From an uncultured Psychroserpens sp. (GTDB lineage Bacteria; Bacteroidota; Bacteroidia; Flavobacteriales; Flavobacteriaceae): a stretch of 64,000 nucleotides of DNA. The notes beneath the pieces are model-generated. The model did not search any database, was not told the origin of the DNA, and saw only the letters and a list, made by a program, of their open reading frames with translations. Location of the stretch: assembly GCF_947500255.1 (NCBI RefSeq), contig NZ_CANMRL010000001.1, forward strand, positions 124,001-188,000. The letters run 5' to 3'. Position numbers and translations under genes: made by a program. Position 1 is the stretch's first letter. Every line of letters begins with the position of its first letter. Shown piece after piece: positions 61,908-64,000 of this stretch.

Positions 61908-63224
61908 TTAATCAAATGCAGCATGAGAACTTGCACTCGTCTTATTAACATTTATAATAGCATTACTAGAATTAACTAACATTGCTACGATCTCCAAGTT
62001 TCCTGGATTACCAATTGTTCCTGTAGGAACTGTATAATCAAACTTAGTTCTATACGTATTATTAGCTACAGCTTCACCTGCTGGAATAACATCTCCTAAT
62101 ACATTTGTAAATGAGTGACGTAATACATGATTATGAACAAAATTAGGAATTGGGTTTTGACCTCCATAATACTCTGGATAATAATTGGCTTGACTTAATA
62201 CTAAACCATTTTCCAATAAAAAGACAACTAATTTTGATCCGTTAAGATTTTCACTAAATCCAACACTTACCATAAATGAAAGGTTGTTTCCTTTAATTGT
62301 AGAGTTTATAGCTAAACCACTTCCAACAGTACCTTCAGCTTTGCTTGTTACTTGATTAACATTATTAGTTTCAGGGAAATTCCACTCTTCTTGTCTATTT
62401 ACATATGCTGTAGGCAAACCTGTTATTCCTAAATAGTTAGACATTTCAACACCATATTGATTTTGATATGGGTCGCCATTAAATAAATGTGTAGCAACTA
62501 CAACCACATCATCACTTGCATCTTGAACCATTTCGATAGCTACTGATACTCTTGTACAATATCCACACCAGTCACCTGTATAGTCCTCTATTAAAGCTCT
62601 TCTATTATAACTTGCTGGAGTTACAGCATTATCTGCAACGCTTACAGCTAGAGTTTCTGTAGTAAACGCTTCATAAGTTGCATAAGCATTATAATCTCCC
62701 GTTGTATCTGGGATATAAACACCTCCTGTTACAGATTGTTGATCATTAATATAAATAGTAGCCACATCAGTTACATTTACTTCATTTCCTTGAGTATCTG
62801 TCGCCATAACTGTGTATTCAATTCTATCTCCTAAATTGAGTGCTGTATTATTTACTGTCATAGCTATAGATTCTACAACTGCTAAAAACTGAACAGTAAT
62901 TGCCGAACTTGTAAAATCCTCGTACTTAGCTGTAACAGCATACGATCCTGTTTCAGTAGCACTGTAAGTATTGCCAGTTATAGGACTACCATTAACATAG
63001 ACAGTAGATTCTGACGTCACGTCATCACCTTCGTTAGTAGATACAGTAAACGTTACCGATTGACCATAATCAACAAAAAATGAACTTGCATTGACAGTTA
63101 TAGAATTGGGACCTCCATTTCCATTACCATTACCATCTCCATTTCCGTCTTCAGATGAACTACACGAGAATAATGCAGTTACTGCCACGAAAAGGAAAAT
63201 TTTAGTGAAATTTTTGATTTTCAT
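61908..63224 (-). CDS. Omp28-like lipoprotein with thioredoxin-fold domain
   Basis: A 438-residue protein with a lipoprotein signal (VAVTALFSCSSSED, Cys about 21) and a Gly/Asn/Asp-rich linker (NGDGNGNGN). Two Ig-like repeats (residues about 45-110 and 115-195) and an Omp28-related domain (about 205-435) follow, opening with ALIEDYTGDWCGYC; the CGYC is a thioredoxin-like redox pair. Such proteins are common Bacteroidota surface or periplasmic proteins of unclear function. The adjacent divergent gene is also thioredoxin-like, which suggests a shared envelope redox role. Confidence 0.88.
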   Translation of the reverse strand: MKIKNFTKIFLFVAVTALFSCSSSEDGNGDGNGNGNGGPNSITVNASSFFVDYGQSVTFTVSTNEGDDVTSESTVYVNGSPITGNTYSATETGSYAVTAKYEDFTSSAITVQFLAVVESIAMTVNNTALNLGDRIEYTVMATDTQGNEVNVTDVATIYINDQQSVTGGVYIPDTTGDYNAYATYEAFTTETLAVSVADNAVTPASYNRRALIEDYTGDWCGYCTRVSVAIEMVQDASDDVVVVATHLFNGDPYQNQYGVEMSNYLGITGLPTAYVNRQEEWNFPETNNVNQVTSKAEGTVGSGLAINSTIKGNNLSFMVSVGFSENLNGSKLVVFLLENGLVLSQANYYPEYYGGQNPIPNFVHNHVLRHSFTNVLGDVIPAGEAVANNTYRTKFDYTVPTGTIGNPGNLEIVAMLVNSSNAIINVNKTSASSHAAFD

Positions 63225-63387
63225 AATAATTTGTGGTTAAATGTTAAAATTTTAAGATTTGCGAATATAAAAATATATTTCATCATTTTTTATGAAATTG
63301 GCATATAGTTTGTAAAAAAACAGATATTAATGATTGTATTTTTTAAAAAAAATTAACTTTGCCCAAATTAAATCTAAATATCTTAAG

Positions 63388-63873
63388 ATGAGAACCCTAA
63401 TTACCCTATTGCTTACTTTAACAATTTCTACAACTGTATTTGGTCAAGATGTTTTACCAAAAATGCAAATCGAAACCCTCAAGGGAGCCAACATAAATCT
63501 TGAAGACATTTCTAGTAATGATCAACTTGTTATTGTGTCTTTATGGGCGACATGGTGTGTACCTTGTAAAAATGAATTAGATGCCATCAATGACGTTTAT
63601 GAAGATTGGGTAGAAGAAACTAATGTGAAATTATATGCTGTTTCTGTAGATGATTCAAGAACTGTAAAACGAGTTAAGCCCTTAGTGAGTGGAAAAGGCT
63701 GGGAATTTGATATCCTTTTGGATACAAATAGTGACTTGAAAAGAAAATTAAATGCGCCAACGATCCCTTTAACATTATTGGTTAAAAACAATAAAATTCT
63801 CTACAGGCATTCAGGATATACACCTGGTAGTGAAGATGAACTTTACGAAAAAATCAAAGAGTTTTCTAAATAA
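63388..63873 (+). CDS. TlpA-like periplasmic thioredoxin
   Basis: The start is taken as the ATG at 63388, which gives a signal peptide (ITLLLTLTISTTVFGQ); an in-frame TTG at 63334 would add 18 unlikely residues. About 161 residues, with active site SLWATWCVPCKNEL (CVPC), then KLYAVSVDDSR and a cis-Pro segment APTIPLTLLV. TlpA/ResA-type proteins reduce or isomerise disulfides outside the cytoplasm. The next gene begins 26 bp on and is probably co-transcribed. Confidence 0.92.
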   Translation: MRTLITLLLTLTISTTVFGQDVLPKMQIETLKGANINLEDISSNDQLVIVSLWATWCVPCKNELDAINDVYEDWVEETNVKLYAVSVDDSRTVKRVKPLVSGKGWEFDILLDTNSDLKRKLNAPTIPLTLLVKNNKILYRHSGYTPGSEDELYEKIKEFSK

Positions 63874-63898
63874 ATCACTAATCAACACCCACAACTAA

Positions 63899-64000
63899 AT
63901 GAATCGCTACAAACTAATAGCAACTTTGCTATGCGCTCCCTTTTTTATGTTTTCACAAGAAGATGATAAAAAAGATTATGGAAAATTAAGCGGAGGGATA
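63899..64000 (+). CDS. Start of an exported envelope protein (cut by window end)
   Basis: The ATG at 63899 opens a frame that is still open at base 64000 (34 codons). It has a signal peptide (LIATLLCAPFFMFSQ) followed by acidic residues and KLSGGI. A LSGG(I/F) start after EDDKKDYGK is what I recall for Flavobacteriia outer-membrane proteins near TlpA genes (DUF6029-like), but too little is visible for a firm call. Confidence 0.6.
   Translation, partial: MNRYKLIATLLCAPFFMFSQEDDKKDYGKLSGGI

Noticed and set aside
1-64000. CRISPR arrays, insertion sequences, prophage genes, rRNA
   Set aside because: No regularly spaced repeats, transposase or phage proteins, or rRNA stretches were seen on either strand.

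Overview
The window is AT-rich DNA from a member of the Bacteroidota, most likely the family Flavobacteriaceae. The evidence is a FolK/deoxynucleoside-kinase fusion, type IX secretion (T9SS) C-terminal sorting domains, Bacteroidota-type promoters (TTTG, about 20 bp, TAnnTTTG-like), SusF/Omp28-style lipoproteins, and short RpoD and S21 proteins typical of the phylum.

The first 51 kb is an accessory locus; the rest is housekeeping. Left arm, all on the minus strand: a MORN-like protein, a LytS-type histidine kinase and a LytTR response regulator (19135-15833), a lipoprotein (15731-14913), a T9SS-exported protein (14732-12552), then a four-gene giant RHS module (12373 to beyond base 1). The module consists of an SpvB/TcB-like shell protein, a carbohydrate-binding/YD-stub protein, a small LolA-like periplasmic protein and a giant RHS/YD-repeat protein cut by the window edge. 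Right arm, plus strand: a type II secretion/type IV pilus-like cluster (19655-27536: pseudopilin, prepilin peptidase, GspE-like ATPase, secretin, GspL-, GspM- and GspC-like proteins, a lipoprotein, an OmpH-like protein), a T9SS beta-propeller protein, and a second complete copy of the four-gene giant RHS module (28895-48768). The 3920-residue RHS protein ends in a deaminase-like toxin and is followed at once by a SUKH-type immunity gene. Behind it lie an orphan toxin-tip fragment, small unknown genes and two lipoproteins.

Three observations tie the locus together. (1) About 235-bp inverted repeats at 19063-19299 and 51352-51586 flank the 32-kb right arm. Each carries the broken remains of a gene that is intact at the other end, so the arm appears to have been inverted. 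Turning it back puts the secretion cluster, both RHS modules, the lipoproteins and the two-component system on one strand. (2) Paired half-sites 21 bp apart, the geometry LytTR regulators use, lie upstream of the regulator operon and of three further transcription units including RHS module 1. (3) Both giant RHS proteins and their SpvB-like partners have Sec signals but no recognisable T9SS tail. The neighbouring secretin/pseudopilin system is therefore a plausible, unproven exporter.

From 51.7 kb on the window is ordinary chromosome: tRNA-Gly and tRNA-Leu, mutS, a SpoU-type RNA methyltransferase, a SAM methyltransferase, folK-dNK, a queuosine-precursor transporter, an AsmA-like protein, rpoD, rpsU, an Omp28-like lipoprotein, a TlpA-like thioredoxin and the start of a further envelope gene.
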